Origin: an uncultured Prevotellaceae bacterium
Lineage (GTDB): Bacteria; Bacteroidota; Bacteroidia; Bacteroidales; Bacteroidaceae
DNA length: 24,678 nt
Assembly (NCBI GenBank): GCA_946644025.1
Contig: CAMPCG010000007.1
Location: forward strand, 1-24,678
Direction: 5' to 3'
In this document: piece after piece, positions 18,242-24,678 of the stretch
Layout of the letters: each line of letters starts with the position of its first letter
Numbering within the stretch: the stretch's first letter is position 1
Position numbers and translations under genes: made by a program
The notes under the pieces: model-generated
Seen by the model: the letters and a program-made list of their open reading frames with translations, nothing else
Told to the model about the DNA's origin: nothing
The model's database searches: none

Positions 18242-18706
18242 ATGGAATACATGTCACAGGAGGGCTACGACCGTCTCGTAGCCGAGCTGCACGAGCTGGA
18301 GAGCGTCGAGCTCCCCAAGGTGCGCGACGCCATCTCCGAAGCCCGCGACAAGGGCGACCTCAGCGAGAACTTCGAGTATCACGCTGCCAAGCGCGAACAG
18401 GCGCGTCTGCTGGGACGCATACGTTTCAAGCAGCGCGTGCTCGAGTTTGCCCGCGTCATTGACACGTCAAAGCTCGACGCAGACAGCATAGGACTCCTCA
18501 GCCGGGTGGAGCTGACCAACCTCACCACCAACAGCCGCATGGCATACACCATCGTCAGCCCCCACGAGGCCAACCTGCGGGAAGGCAAAATCTCCATCAA
18601 GTCGCCCATCGCCCAGGCCCTGCTGAAGAAGGTTGCCGGCGACGTGGTGCAGGTGCGTGTGCCCGCCGGAATGATGCAGCTGCGCATAGAGAACGTCAGC
18701 CGCTGA
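18242..18706 (+). CDS. greA: Transcription elongation factor GreA
   Basis: Enters the RNA polymerase secondary channel and stimulates cleavage of backtracked transcripts. At 154 residues it is normal for the family. The N-terminal coiled coil (about 1-75) carries the tip motif DKGDLSENFEY with the acidic residues Asp39 and Glu42. The C-terminal FKBP-like domain includes SPIAQALLKKVAGDVVQV. ATG 18242 is used; an ATG at 18251 (MSQEGY) is possible. dinB follows after 68 nt. Confidence 0.96.
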   Translation: MEYMSQEGYDRLVAELHELESVELPKVRDAISEARDKGDLSENFEYHAAKREQARLLGRIRFKQRVLEFARVIDTSKLDADSIGLLSRVELTNLTTNSRMAYTIVSPHEANLREGKISIKSPIAQALLKKVAGDVVQVRVPAGMMQLRIENVSR

Positions 18707-18774
18707 ACGCCTTTCCATCACTCCCACGGCTGGCTTTTCACCCGCCAACGCCTATCACCCAAAGCCCTACACCC

Positions 18775-19875
18775 ATGGCCGACACCCTTCGCCGCATCAT
18801 CCACGTAGACATGGACCAGTTCTTTGCAGCCGTGGAGCAGCGCGACCAGCCCGAGCTGCGCGGGAAGCCTGTCGCCGTAGGCCACGACTCCCCGCGGGGC
18901 GTCGTCTCCACGGCCAGCTATGAGGCACGGCGCTACGGTGTACACTCAGCGCAGCCCATACAGACTGCCAAGCGGCTCTGCCCGCAGCTCATCATCGTCG
19001 AGCCCCACTTCCAGCAGTACAAGGAGGTGTCGGCACAGATTCACGAAATCTTCCACGAATACACCGACCTCGTCGAGCCACTATCGCTCGACGAGGCTTT
19101 CCTTGATGTGACCCACAACAAGCGGGGCATCGAGCTGGCCATGGACTGCGCCGCCGAGATTAAGCAGCGCATACGCCAGACCACGGGGCTGACGGCCTCG
19201 GCAGGGGTGAGCTACTGCAAGTTCCTGGCAAAGATTGCCTCCGACTACCGCAAGCCCGACGGCCTGTGCGTCATCCACCCCGACCGCGCCCAGGCGTTCA
19301 TCGACCAGCTGCAGGTCACCCGTATCTGGGGCGTGGGCCAGAAGACCGCCGACCACATGCACCGCATGGGCATCTTCACCGGTGCCGACCTGCGCCGCTT
19401 CTCGCTGGAGCACCTCACCCACGAGTTCGGAAAGATGGGCCGCGTGTTCTACAACTTCGCACGCGGCATAGACAACCGCCCGGTGGTGACCGAGTGGGAG
19501 CGCAAGTCGGTGAGCTGCGAACAGACCTTCATGACCGACATCTACCGCCGCTCACAGCTCATCATCACCCTTTACCACACCGTGGAAGAGCTGGTGAGGC
19601 GCATCGCCAAGAACGACTTCAGGGGCCGCACGCTGACACTGAAGGTGAAGTATGCCGACTTCCAGCAAATAACGCGGAGCATCACCACCAACCACGTCCT
19701 GACGCAGAAGGACGACATCCTGCCCCTGGCCAAGCAACTGCTGGCACAGACGGACATCAGCCAGCAACACCCCATCCGACTGCTGGGACTCGGCGTTGCC
19801 GGACATCAGCAGGAGGAGAAACCCATGACCGCACAGAGCTGGAAGGAACTCGAACTGGAGTTTTTGCCTTGGTAA
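18775..19875 (+). CDS. dinB: DNA polymerase IV (Y-family translesion polymerase)
   Basis: An error-prone polymerase that bypasses lesions and extends mismatched ends. The 366 residues carry the Y-family palm carboxylates in HVDMDQFFAAVE (Asp12) and SLDEAFLDV (Asp106, Glu107). The nucleotide-binding segment is VSTASYEARRYGV. A helix-hairpin-helix thumb region (VTRIWGVGQKTADHM) and the little-finger domain (about 240-350) follow. The extreme end LELEFLPW resembles a sliding-clamp contact, which is an inference. No SOS-type operator was seen in the 68-nt gap after greA, so it may be read from the greA transcript. Confidence 0.96.
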   Translation: MADTLRRIIHVDMDQFFAAVEQRDQPELRGKPVAVGHDSPRGVVSTASYEARRYGVHSAQPIQTAKRLCPQLIIVEPHFQQYKEVSAQIHEIFHEYTDLVEPLSLDEAFLDVTHNKRGIELAMDCAAEIKQRIRQTTGLTASAGVSYCKFLAKIASDYRKPDGLCVIHPDRAQAFIDQLQVTRIWGVGQKTADHMHRMGIFTGADLRRFSLEHLTHEFGKMGRVFYNFARGIDNRPVVTEWERKSVSCEQTFMTDIYRRSQLIITLYHTVEELVRRIAKNDFRGRTLTLKVKYADFQQITRSITTNHVLTQKDDILPLAKQLLAQTDISQQHPIRLLGLGVAGHQQEEKPMTAQSWKELELEFLPW

Positions 19876-19921
19876 ATCGAAAATTATCGCCAAGTTGATG
19901 CGCTGATTGGGAATAAACATG

Positions 19922-19929
19922 TAATTTTG
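19922..19929 (+). promoter_or_regulatory. -7 box of the rhamnosidase promoter
   Basis: TAATTTTG matches TAnnTTTG. A GTTG at 19894-19897 is 24 nt upstream, farther than ideal. The box is 29 nt before ATG 19959, consistent with a short leader and with that ATG being the true start. Confidence 0.5.
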
Positions 19930-19958
19930 CGGCCGATTAAGACAATAACACACTCAGC

Positions 19959-22592
19959 ATGAAAAAGTATCCCAGCAGCGGCCTGAAAGGCCAGCAAGCA
20001 GTCAGCCCAGGGCAGCGCCCAGGGTGGAGCGATGGAGCTAAGTACGCCCTGCAGGGGCAAAAGCTTTATCTCTATGGTTGCTCGGCGACGATAGGAGACG
20101 CTTTCGTAGCAAAGCGGAGAAAGAATGCTTTTTCATTTCTCTTTTCTCAATTCGCCCTTGCCGTCGGCTTCCTGCTGACGTACACTTTGCCGGTCGTCGC
20201 CCAGCACTCATGGGAGCCCGACTTCGCCGGGGCGCAGTGGATAGCCCGCGATGCCGACTCCACCATCCTCTTCCCCCACGTCCATCTGCTGAAGGCCAAG
20301 TCGGAAAAAGGACAGTCGCTGAAGAGCTATGAGCTGCCCGTGCTGACGAAGACGGTAGCGCTGCACAAAGGCAAGGTGAAGCGTGCCTGGGTCGACATCT
20401 GCGGTCTGGGCCAGTACGACCTTTTCATCAACGGCCGCCGGGTGGGCGACTATTTCCTCAGCCCCGGCTGGACCATGTACAGCAAGCGGCTGCTATACAA
20501 CGAGCTGGACGTCACCGCCCACCTCGCACCTGCCCCCCAACACCTCAAAATCGAGGTGATGCTCGGCGGCGGCATGTACGACATCCCGCTGAAGGGCTAC
20601 CACAAGATGGGCGGCTCCTGCGGTGCGCCCAAGCTGCTCTTCTGCCTGCACGTGGACTATGAAGACGGCACCCGTCAGACCGTCGTCAGCGATGCGTCGT
20701 GGACCTGCCGTCCCAGCCCTGTGCGCTACGCCAGCATCTATGCCGGCGAATGGCACGACGCGAGCCTTGCCGACACGCTGACGTCTCGCCCTTGCGTCGT
20801 CACCAGGCCCCATTGGGACGTTCCCCTGCAGCGCCAACAGCCGGGCACCTTCGTCAAGATAAGCCGCGAACTGCCTATGCTCCCCCTCAAGTCAAACCTC
20901 TCACCTCTCACCCCCCACCCCTCACCCCTTCTCTACGACTCCCGCCAGAACTGCTCGGGCATCGTCCGCATAAAAGTGCGCGGCCGGCGCGGCCTTTCCG
21001 TCACCCTGCGTCCTGCCGAGGTGCTCAAGGACGGCAAGGTCTACCAGCGCTCCATGCCCGGCTACGAGTGGAAGTACACCCTCCGGGGCGACGCCGACGC
21101 CGAGACCTGGCAGCCGCAGTTCTCCTATACCGGATTCCGCTATGTCGAGGTGCAGGCCGACGAGGGCGTAGAGCTGCTCCAGCTGACGGCCCTCCACACC
21201 ACGACCGACGCCCCCGAGGTGGGCACGTTCCAGTGCTCAGACACGCTCTTCAACAACATCCACGCGCTCATCGACTGGGCCATACGCAGCAACCTCGTCA
21301 GCATCACCACCGACTGCCCCACGCGGGAGAAGCTGGGCTGGCAGGAGCAGAACCACCTCATGGCCGCCTCACTGATGTACCGCTACGACGTGAGGGCGCT
21401 GATGAACAAGATAGCCGACGACCTGGCCGACTCGCAGCACGCCGACGGCTGCATACCCACCATCGCGCCCGAATATGTGATGTTCGACAAGGGCAGTGGC
21501 TTCGAGGACACACCCGAGTGGGGCGCCTCGTTCATCCTCTGTCCGTGGTACACCTGGCAGTGGTATGGCGACGACACGGCCCTTCGACGCCACTACGACG
21601 CCATGAAGCGCTATGTCGACTACCTGCTGTCGCGTGCCGACGGCTACATCCTCGACTACGGTCTGGGCGACTGGTTCGACATTGGCCCCGAGCGTCCCGG
21701 CAAGGCCCAGCTCACCAGCGTCGCCCTCTCGGCCACAGCCATGCTCCACTACGAGCTCGCCACCATGCAGCTCGTCGCCCTCCATCTGGGCCACGACGCC
21801 GACGCAGCACGCTATGCCGACCTTGCCGCCCGGGTGAAGGACGCCTTCAACCGACGCTTCGCCACCGGCGACGAGCGGGTCTACGAGAACGGTAGCCAGA
21901 CAGCCCTGGCCATGGCGCTCTACATGGACCTCGTAACCGACGCCACACGCCAGCCTGCCGTCGACGCCCTCGTGCGCGACATTGAGCAGCGCGGCTATGC
22001 CCTCACGGCCGGCGATGTCGGCTTCCGCTATGTCGTACAGGCATTGCAGCAGAACGGCCGCAGCGACATCGTCTACCGCATGAACCACAACAGCCGTCTC
22101 CCCGGCTATGCCTACCAGATTGAGCACGGAGCCACGGCGCTCACCGAGAGCTGGCAGGCCTACGACAACGTGTCCAACAACCACCTCATGCTGGGCCACC
22201 TCATGGAGTGGCTCTACAGCGCCGTGGGAGGCATCACCCCAGCCTCACTCCTAACTCCTAACTCCTCACTCCTAACTCCTAACTCTTCACTCCTAACTCC
22301 TCACTCCTCACTCCCAACTCCTAACTCCTCACTCCTAACTCTCCACCCCGACTTCATCATCAACCCGCAGATGGTGGGAGACATCACCTGGGCCAGGACA
22401 TCGCTCCGCCACGTCAGCGGTACGGTGTCATGCCACTGGACCAGAGACCTCTCCACGGGTTCCTGGACCGTCGACGTGACCATCCCCCAGGGCACGACAG
22501 CAAAAGTGTGCCTCCCCGACGGCCGACAAATCAGCGTCGCAGAGGGCACACATCACTTCGCACAGGAAGTAAAAGGGGCTATGCCAAAATGA
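19959..22592 (+). CDS. Secreted alpha-L-rhamnosidase (GH78 type) with repeat-derived N-terminus
   Basis: An inverting hydrolase expected to release terminal L-rhamnose from pectic or glycosidic substrates. The 877 residues contain a Bac_rhamnosid_N jelly roll (about 120-270, GLGQYDLFINGRRVGDYFLS), a beta-sandwich (about 290-420, NCSGIVRIKVRGRRG), the (alpha/alpha)6 catalytic domain (about 420-755; DCPTREKLGWQEQ with Glu457, GDWFDIGPERPG, HGATALTESW) and a C-terminal domain (about 795-870, PQMVGDITWARTSL). ATG 19959 is the only in-frame ATG before the signal peptide. Residues 4-55 look translated from a palindromic repeat, so the hydrophobic core FLFSQFALAVGFLLTYTLPV begins only near residue 60. 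Two heptamer tracts are in frame (20894-20928, 22244-22341). It lies 83 nt after dinB with its own promoter. Confidence 0.9.
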   Translation: MKKYPSSGLKGQQAVSPGQRPGWSDGAKYALQGQKLYLYGCSATIGDAFVAKRRKNAFSFLFSQFALAVGFLLTYTLPVVAQHSWEPDFAGAQWIARDADSTILFPHVHLLKAKSEKGQSLKSYELPVLTKTVALHKGKVKRAWVDICGLGQYDLFINGRRVGDYFLSPGWTMYSKRLLYNELDVTAHLAPAPQHLKIEVMLGGGMYDIPLKGYHKMGGSCGAPKLLFCLHVDYEDGTRQTVVSDASWTCRPSPVRYASIYAGEWHDASLADTLTSRPCVVTRPHWDVPLQRQQPGTFVKISRELPMLPLKSNLSPLTPHPSPLLYDSRQNCSGIVRIKVRGRRGLSVTLRPAEVLKDGKVYQRSMPGYEWKYTLRGDADAETWQPQFSYTGFRYVEVQADEGVELLQLTALHTTTDAPEVGTFQCSDTLFNNIHALIDWAIRSNLVSITTDCPTREKLGWQEQNHLMAASLMYRYDVRALMNKIADDLADSQHADGCIPTIAPEYVMFDKGSGFEDTPEWGASFILCPWYTWQWYGDDTALRRHYDAMKRYVDYLLSRADGYILDYGLGDWFDIGPERPGKAQLTSVALSATAMLHYELATMQLVALHLGHDADAARYADLAARVKDAFNRRFATGDERVYENGSQTALAMALYMDLVTDATRQPAVDALVRDIEQRGYALTAGDVGFRYVVQALQQNGRSDIVYRMNHNSRLPGYAYQIEHGATALTESWQAYDNVSNNHLMLGHLMEWLYSAVGGITPASLLTPNSSLLTPNSSLLTPHSSLPTPNSSLLTLHPDFIINPQMVGDITWARTSLRHVSGTVSCHWTRDLSTGSWTVDVTIPQGTTAKVCLPDGRQISVAEGTHHFAQEVKGAMPK
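19971..20070 (+). repeat. Palindrome-rich repeat forming the rhamnosidase 5' coding region
   Basis: Contains GGCCT-gaa-AGGCC (19980-19992 region), GCCCAGGG repeated around CAGC (20005-20024 region) and GCCCTGCAGGGGC (20046-20058). It translates to PSSGLKGQQAVSPGQRPGW, which is unlike any signal peptide or GH78 sequence. Its composition and stacked short palindromes suggest a dispersed repeat inserted just after the ATG-AAA-AAG start. Confidence 0.6.
20894..20928 (+). repeat. Five heptanucleotide units in the rhamnosidase frame (first tract)
   Basis: Units AAACCTC, TCACCTC, TCACCCC, CCACCCC, TCACCCC fill 35 nt. They encode the Leu/Thr/Pro/Ser-rich stretch SNLSPLTPHPSP just before the conserved YDSRQNCSG segment of the beta-sandwich. 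Confidence 0.75.
22244..22341 (+). repeat. Fourteen heptanucleotide units in the rhamnosidase frame (second tract)
   Basis: Fourteen consecutive 7-nt units, mostly CTAACTC and CTCACTC, with variants TTCACTC and CCAACTC. They encode a 7-residue periodic LLTPNSS peptide of about 33 residues. The tract splits the GGITP and HPDFIINPQMVGD segments, which in related enzymes are joined by a few residues. Loss or gain of a number of units not divisible by three would shift the frame before the last domain. Confidence 0.92.
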
Positions 22593-22747
22593 ATAAATAA
22601 AGGCACTCCCCTTTAACCTACATGATTCATAACGCCGGGTTTTGAACGCTTCGCGTCTTACGAAAACCAGCAAAAACCAACAAAACAAATAAAACAGGCT
22701 CTCGTAAGAATGTGTTTATGGCATGTTCTATAAATTAAGGAAATTAT

Positions 22748-22868
22748 GCGCAGCCGCTCCCCTCCCCTCAAGGGGAGGGGCAGGGGTGGGGTCTCTAACT
22801 TCCTGCCAGCTAAATATATACTGACCCCACCCCAGCCCCTCCCCTACATGGGAGGGGAGCGGCTGCGC
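22748..22868. repeat. Nested inverted repeats 3' of the rhamnosidase
   Basis: Outer arms of 19 bp (22748-22766 and 22850-22868, GCGCAGCCGCTCCCCTCCC and complement) enclose inner arms of 22 bp with one mismatch (22772-22793 and 22823-22844). The centre is A/T-rich. The unit could form a branched cruciform or RNA hairpin. An 18-bp direct repeat, TTCTATAAATTAAGGAAA, flanks it at 22726-22743 and 22908-22925. Confidence 0.85.
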
Positions 22869-22928
22869 CATCGTTTGCGTATACCTTGAACTTATTAAGG
22901 TGGACTCTTCTATAAATTAAGGAAACAG

Positions 22929-23124
22929 GTCGCCGCTCACCCCTCCCCTCCAACTACCCTTTATACACATCTTGCAGCGGCTAGAAGAGGCCGTAGGTAA
23001 GGGTAGCCGCCGCTCACCCCTCCCCCCAGCCCCTCCCCCCACTTGGGGGGAGACAGAGGGGGGCCAGGGAGGGGTGAGCGGCGGCCACCTTTACCCTTAA
23101 TTCAGGGGAGGGGTGAGCGGCGGC
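22929..23124. repeat. Cluster of inverted C-rich repeats before the metallo-hydrolase stop
   Basis: A motif GCCGCTCACCCCTCCCC occurs in plus orientation at about 22932 and 23009. It occurs in minus orientation at 23067-23085 and 23104-23124. The inner pair (23006-23024 with 23067-23085) is a perfect 19-bp inverted repeat; the outer pair encloses it. With the previous unit this accounts for most of the 550-nt gap between convergent genes. No coding sequence was seen there. Confidence 0.8.
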
Positions 23125-23142
23125 CTACCTTAATCCCCTTCA

Positions 23143-24096
23143 CTATGCCTTATTGAACTTCTCCTTCCCCTGTCTGCAGCGCGGGCAGCGCCAGTTGTCG
23201 GGCAGGTCCTCGAAGGCCACGCCGTCGTGTTCGGCGGGGTCGTAGACATATCCGCAGATGGAGCATACATATTTCCCCGTGGCCTCCTGCCGGGAGAAGT
23301 CCACCTCGGCCAACACCGTCGGGACGGGGTTGTCCAGGTCCATCACCCGCTTTGCCTCCAGGTTCTCGTAGCCCTGCGGCGAGTGGGTGGAGAGATAGAC
23401 GGTGGGATGGTTCCTGACGAACTCACGCACGCGGTCCAGCGTCACGCGGGCGGCGGCGAGGTCGTCGTATACCACCGACAGCTTGTTCTCGTACAGCGCT
23501 TCGTCCACGTAGGTAATGTCGCCCTGCATCATGTAGAACAGCCCGTCGTTCTCCACGACCACCAGGCTGTTGCCGTTGGTGTGGCCCTTCGCCTTGATGA
23601 AGTATACGCCGTCGCTAATCTTCTGCGACTCGGGGAAGTTGTAGTACGCGCCGTCGGTGAAACTGACGGGGACGATGTTGTCAACTCCCTGCAGCTCCTG
23701 TGCGCCCAGCTCCTCGGCGTTCACGTAAATCTTGGCATTGGGAAACGACCGCAGCTCGCCGCTATGGTCGGCATGGCGGTGGGTGAGCAGTATCTTCGTC
23801 ACCTGCTCGGGCTTGTAGCCCAGCCTGTCGAGGGCCTCCATGTAGGTGCAGATGTCCTTGCCCGTGTAGGCCGCCGATGTCTCGTCGGGATGCTCCTCGG
23901 GGGTGCCGGCGGGCAGTCCCGTGTCTACCAAGATAACCTCGTCGCCACAGTCTACGAGGTAGTTCTGCAGACTGCCGCGGTAGCGTATGTTCTTGTCGAA
24001 ATGCTCGGCGCCCTCCTCGCCACCGAAGGCGAAGGGCTGGCCGTAGAAGCCGTCTCTCCTGAATTTTACTGCCTTTATCTCCATAGTCTTTGTCAT
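23143..24096 (-). CDS. Metallo-beta-lactamase-fold hydrolase fused to a C-terminal rubredoxin
   Basis: A 317-residue cytoplasmic protein (no signal peptide). Residues 1 to about 265 form a metallo-beta-lactamase fold with LVDTGLPAG, the metal motif HRHADH (His106, His108, Asp110, His111), [15 protein letters not shown] and LSTHSP. Residues about 275-317 are a rubredoxin: CSIC (278, 281), the aromatic/acidic middle and CPRC (304, 307). Flavodiiron proteins use HxExDH for a di-iron site; the HxHxDH here points to a zinc-type hydrolase. The substrate is unknown, and the rubredoxin may be structural, redox-sensing or an electron donor. ATG 24096 overlaps the upstream stop by 4 nt (ATGA), showing translational coupling. 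Confidence 0.88.
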   Translation of the reverse strand: MTKTMEIKAVKFRRDGFYGQPFAFGGEEGAEHFDKNIRYRGSLQNYLVDCGDEVILVDTGLPAGTPEEHPDETSAAYTGKDICTYMEALDRLGYKPEQVTKILLTHRHADHSGELRSFPNAKIYVNAEELGAQELQGVDNIVPVSFTDGAYYNFPESQKISDGVYFIKAKGHTNGNSLVVVENDGLFYMMQGDITYVDEALYENKLSVVYDDLAAARVTLDRVREFVRNHPTVYLSTHSPQGYENLEAKRVMDLDNPVPTVLAEVDFSRQEATGKYVCSICGYVYDPAEHDGVAFEDLPDNWRCPRCRQGKEKFNKA

Positions 24097-24266
24097 TTAG
24101 CCGGTTCCCACTTGCAGCGCACGGGCGACACGATGGCACCCTCCTTCTTCAGTTCGGCAAAAGCCTTGTCCACTTCCTTGCGGTCGGCACCCAGTGCCTT
24201 CGTCACGTCGCCTGCCGAGACGGGCTTCCCTGCCTCGCGCATGGCCTGTAATACTTGTTCTTTCAT
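24093..24266 (-). CDS. Small winged-helix DNA-binding-like protein
   Basis: A 57-residue protein starting at ATG 24266. [20 protein letters not shown] then [20 protein letters not shown] has the helix-turn-helix and wing pattern of a minimal winged-helix domain, ending in RCKWEPAK. The frame is open upstream, but that part crosses the predicted promoter, so the short form is chosen. It overlaps the metallo-hydrolase by 4 nt and is presumably its co-expressed regulator or partner. With no other domain, it could act as a dimer or be a sensor-less autoregulator. DNA binding is inferred, not shown. Confidence 0.75.
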   Translation of the reverse strand: MKEQVLQAMREAGKPVSAGDVTKALGADRKEVDKAFAELKKEGAIVSPVRCKWEPAK

Positions 24267-24323
24267 AGCGTAAAAGGATTTAAGATAATTAATAGATGGT
24301 GTGAACAATCGTCCATTCGCATG

Positions 24324-24331
24324 CAAAGATA
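24324..24331 (-). promoter_or_regulatory. -7 box of the winged-helix / metallo-hydrolase operon
   Basis: TATCTTTG on the minus strand, about 58 nt before ATG 24266. No good TTTG stands 20 nt farther upstream. The leader would be about 50 nt. Confidence 0.5.
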
Positions 24332-24379
24332 TAAAAAAGTAGCCGAATAGCCACACCGATAACATTTTTTAAATAACCG

Positions 24380-24415
24380 CAAAGATAAAGCCGAACGGGA
24401 GGCTTCTTATCTTTG
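24380..24415. promoter_or_regulatory. Inverted pair of TATCTTTG boxes (possible divergent promoters)
   Basis: CAAAGATAA (24380-24388) and TTATCTTTG (24407-24415) are 9-bp inverted arms, with AGCC/GGCT pairing further in. Each arm carries a -7 box, one firing left and one right. The same sequence could fold as a hairpin. The right-facing box would transcribe the 21-nt repeat array. Confidence 0.4.
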
Positions 24416-24453
24416 CCCGTACATCAAATAGGGAAAGAGCCGGGACAATCTTC

Positions 24454-24537
24454 AAACGCTGTCAGTGTTTGTACAAACGCTGACAGCGTTTATAGAAACG
24501 CTGACATGGTTTATACAAACACTGTCTTGGTTTGTAG
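24454..24537. repeat. Four tandem 21-nt palindromic repeats
   Basis: Units start at 24454, 24475, 24496 and 24517. The most symmetric is AAACGCTG-A-CAGCGTTT (unit 2); the others are decayed versions. The exact 21-nt period is two helical turns. The array starts about 39 nt after the right-facing TATCTTTG box. The 80-codon frame through it is judged spurious. From 24538 to 24678 nothing further is recognised, apart from a GGAGTyTrGGAGT-like repeat at the very end. Confidence 0.85.
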
Positions 24538-24678
24538 ATTTAAATGCCTAAGGTGCAGGCCCCATTTTCCCTTGTTTTTTTGTTTCTGTATGACCACTTT
24601 GCGGTTCCAGAGGATAGTGGGTCCTGCGAGAATTAGTGTGGATGTGTTATTCTAAGGAGTCTGGGAGTTTAGGAGTGG

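Noticed and set aside
22593..23142. Insertion-sequence remnant in the palindrome-rich gap
   Set aside because: No transposase fragment in any frame; the inverted repeats are internal and nested, not simple terminal repeats.
24413..24655. 80-codon plus-strand frame over the 21-nt repeats
   Set aside because: Its only periodicity comes from the DNA repeat; it has no domain and no clear start. The palindromic reading explains the sequence better.

Overview
The window is a GC-rich piece of a Bacteroidales chromosome, most likely from Prevotellaceae. Four things point there: type IX secretion genes (gldM end, gldN), promoters of the Bacteroidetes type (TTTG, about 20 nt, then TAnnTTTG), few Shine-Dalgarno sites, and secreted glycoside hydrolases. 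No rRNA, tRNA, CRISPR array, transposase or integrase was seen.

Layout. 1-2103: the 3' end of gldM and gldN. 2177-3883: a secreted GH43 enzyme. 3884-4349: a palindromic repeat cluster and a candidate small RNA with its own promoter and terminator. 4350-6422 (-): a zinc/cadmium-type P1B ATPase, preceded by a dense regulatory region (6423-6862). 6863-8317: a polysaccharide flippase. 8374-11192 (-): an S41 processing peptidase and aroB in one operon. 11439-18124: a 1162-residue BNR-4 propeller protein with a dockerin-like end, followed by a GH2 beta-galactosidase. 18242-19875: greA and dinB. 19959-22592: a GH78-type alpha-L-rhamnosidase. 22593-23142: nested palindromes. 23143-24266 (-): a metallo-beta-lactamase/rubredoxin fusion coupled to a small winged-helix protein. 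24267-24678: promoters and a 4 x 21-nt palindromic repeat array.

How the genes fit together. The GH43, BNR-4, GH2 and GH78 proteins all have N-terminal signal peptides and suit the breakdown of plant cell-wall side chains (xylose/arabinose, galactose, rhamnose). There is no SusC/SusD pair, so this is not a classical polysaccharide utilisation locus. The rest is housekeeping: shikimate pathway, transcript cleavage, translesion synthesis, metal export, envelope biogenesis and protein secretion.

The most unusual content is repeats. The P-type ATPase and the BNR-4 gene carry the same 90-nt hairpin element. In both it overlaps the -7 promoter box, fills the 5' leader, and ends about 30 nt before the start codon. 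The loop is inverted between the two copies. Heptanucleotide tracts of one degenerate family (about TCAYYYM) sit in frame inside the ATPase and the rhamnosidase. A 20-nt palindrome sits in frame in linkers of two neighbouring hydrolase genes. The rhamnosidase N-terminus appears to be built from a palindromic repeat that pushes the signal peptide about 55 residues inward. Together these suggest a genome in which small palindromic and simple repeats colonise promoters, leaders and coding loops.
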